Translations under genes and position numbers: made by a program
The notes under the pieces: generated by a model
What the model saw: the letters and a program-made list of their open reading frames with translations, nothing else
Told to the model about the DNA's origin: nothing
The model's database searches: none
DNA from: JBKCUK01 sp046318415
GTDB lineage: Bacteria; Pseudomonadota; Alphaproteobacteria; Caedimonadales; Caedimonadaceae
Direction: 5' to 3'
DNA length: 64,000 nt
Assembly (NCBI GenBank): GCA_046318415.1
Contig: JBKCUK010000011.1
Span: forward strand, 1-64,000
Part shown: positions 63,057 through 64,000 of the stretch, piece by piece
Position numbering within the stretch: the stretch's first letter is position 1
Layout: the number at the start of each line of letters is the position of its first letter

Positions 63057-64000
63057 ATGCACCAAAAAACAGCTCTTGTTACCGGCATCACTGGCCAAGA
63101 TGGCGCCTATCTTGCTGAATTACTCTTGCAAAAAAATTACAAAGTGATCGGCACCTACCGACGCACTAGCTCAACGAATTTCTGGCGCATCGAGGAACTG
63201 GGCATCCAAAACCACGACAACCTGGTCTTGGAAGAATATGACCTCCTTGACTCAGGCAACGCCATTCGCCTGTGCAGTAAATATCAGCCTGACGAGGTCT
63301 ATAATCTCGCCGCCCAAAGCTTCGTTGGCGTGTCTTTCGAACAGCCACTGGCAACCGCACAGATGACAGGTTCAGGCGCGCTCAATTTGCTTGAAGCCAT
63401 TCGCATTGTGAATCCCAAAATCAAATTCTATCAAGCGGGCACTTCTGAATTGTACGGCAAGGTGCAGGCCATTCCCCAAGACGAACAAACTCCGTTTTAT
63501 CCCAGAAGCCCTTATGCTGTTGCAAAGCTGTTCGCCCACTGGGCCACCATTAATTATCGAGAATCTTATGATCTGTTTGCCGTTTGTGGGATTTTATTTA
63601 ATCATGAGTCGCCCTTGCGAGGCCAAGAGTTCGTCACCCGCAAAATTACGTCAAACGTTGCACGGATTGTGAACGGCAATCGCGCTCCCCTTGAGTTAGG
63701 AAATTTAGATGCGCAGCGCGATTGGGGCTATGCGAAGGACTATGTGGAGGGCATGTGGCGCATGCTGCAACATAAAGAGGCAGACACCTTTGTCCTGGCG
63801 ACCAATAAAACCTGGTCGATTCGACAGTTTGTTGATCTTGCTTTCACTGCTGCCGGTATCCACCTAGACTGGCACGGAAAAGAAGCAGATGAAGTTGGTC
63901 GCGACACAAAAACCGGTGAGATTCTTGTAAAAATTAATCCACGCTTTTATCGCCCAGCCGAGGTAGAATTGCTCATTGGTAATCCACAGAAAGCCGAAAA
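63057..64000 (+). CDS. gmd: GDP-mannose 4,6-dehydratase (3' end outside window)
   Basis: 314 codons visible with no stop. Extended-SDR fold: ALVTGITGQDGAYLAELLL (NAD(P)-binding G-x-x-G-x-x-G), YNLAAQSFVGVSFEQP, AGTSELYGKV with the catalytic Thr, and SPYAVAKLFAHW (Y-x-x-x-K). FNHESPLRGQEFVTRKIT and LGNLDAQRDWGYAKDYVEGMW are specific to Gmd. It makes GDP-4-keto-6-deoxymannose, precursor of GDP-fucose, rhamnose or perosamine for surface glycans. The ATG at 63057 gives the family N-terminus. Together with wzm/wzt it argues for a deoxysugar-containing polysaccharide. Confidence 0.93.
   Translation, partial: MHQKTALVTGITGQDGAYLAELLLQKNYKVIGTYRRTSSTNFWRIEELGIQNHDNLVLEEYDLLDSGNAIRLCSKYQPDEVYNLAAQSFVGVSFEQPLATAQMTGSGALNLLEAIRIVNPKIKFYQAGTSELYGKVQAIPQDEQTPFYPRSPYAVAKLFAHWATINYRESYDLFAVCGILFNHESPLRGQEFVTRKITSNVARIVNGNRAPLELGNLDAQRDWGYAKDYVEGMWRMLQHKEADTFVLATNKTWSIRQFVDLAFTAAGIHLDWHGKEADEVGRDTKTGEILVKINPRFYRPAEVELLIGNPQKAE

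Overview
The window reads as chromosomal DNA of an alphaproteobacterium, most likely a host-associated member of the Holosporales/Rickettsiales-like lineages (for example amoeba or protist endosymbionts). This is inferred from two things. The housekeeping genes and their neighbourhoods look alphaproteobacterial (hflKC-degP, xerD-accA-recJ, a short RpoH, alpha-type SerC). They are interleaved with many single genes for Sec-exported proteins carrying eukaryote-like or toxin-like domains (LRR, F-box-like, pentapeptide, lipase, ADP-ribosyltransferase-like, HicA-like). No 16S rRNA is present, so the placement is an inference.

Layout. 0-0.8 kb: end of an autotransporter beta-barrel. 0.8-2.4 kb: a secreted protein with the R / STS / ExE signature of cholera-toxin-type ADP-ribosyltransferases. 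2.6-6.4 kb: small membrane protein-xerD-accA-recJ operon. 6.5-7.9 kb: a shikimate-kinase-like gene that has lost its shikimate-binding residues, then a uracil-DNA glycosylase. 8-11.3 kb: secreted LRR, F-box-like and pentapeptide-repeat proteins. 11.4-16 kb: rnhB, mutY, a CPBP protease plus a truncated copy of it, an Ala-rich exported peptide and a DD-carboxypeptidase. 16.3-22.8 kb: secreted LRR protein, orphan ABC solute-binding protein, two rRNA methyltransferase genes, tRNA-Thr, secreted lipase and prmA. 22.9-28.4 kb: MFS transporter, ferredoxin-NADP reductase, Wzm/Wzt-type exporter, rpoH, GNAT. 28.8-35.8 kb: a second secreted F-box-like protein, divergent from a 1653-residue secreted protein built from 19 tandem copies of a 62-residue repeat. 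36-47.1 kb: glycosyltransferase, rluD-degP-hflC-hflK, mrp, serC, an MGMT, a ThiD/PdxK-like kinase, glmM. 47.1-50.5 kb: two more exported proteins, the larger ending in a HicA-like domain. 50.5-51.4 kb: a gene-poor stretch with dispersed repeats. 51.4-64 kb: GT-C-like membrane protein, ctaA, an exported acidic protein, pgk, bcp, a YhdP/AsmA-like giant, a UmuD-like protein lacking its catalytic dyad, def-fmt-truA, and the start of gmd.

How it fits together. The conserved genes cover DNA repair, translation and rRNA/tRNA modification, protein quality control (RpoH, HflKC, DegP), envelope building (DacA-type carboxypeptidase, GlmM, Wzm/Wzt, Gmd, YhdP-like) and heme A synthesis. The dispersed Sec-exported genes mostly stand alone between housekeeping operons. 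They look like a scattered repertoire of host-interaction proteins. How they would leave the periplasm is not visible here.

Most worth following up: the ADP-ribosyltransferase-like protein, the 62-residue-repeat protein, the HicA-like C-terminus on an exported 900-residue protein, the UmuD homologue with Ser-to-Ala and Lys-to-Arg at the catalytic positions, and the AroK homologue stripped of its substrate site.
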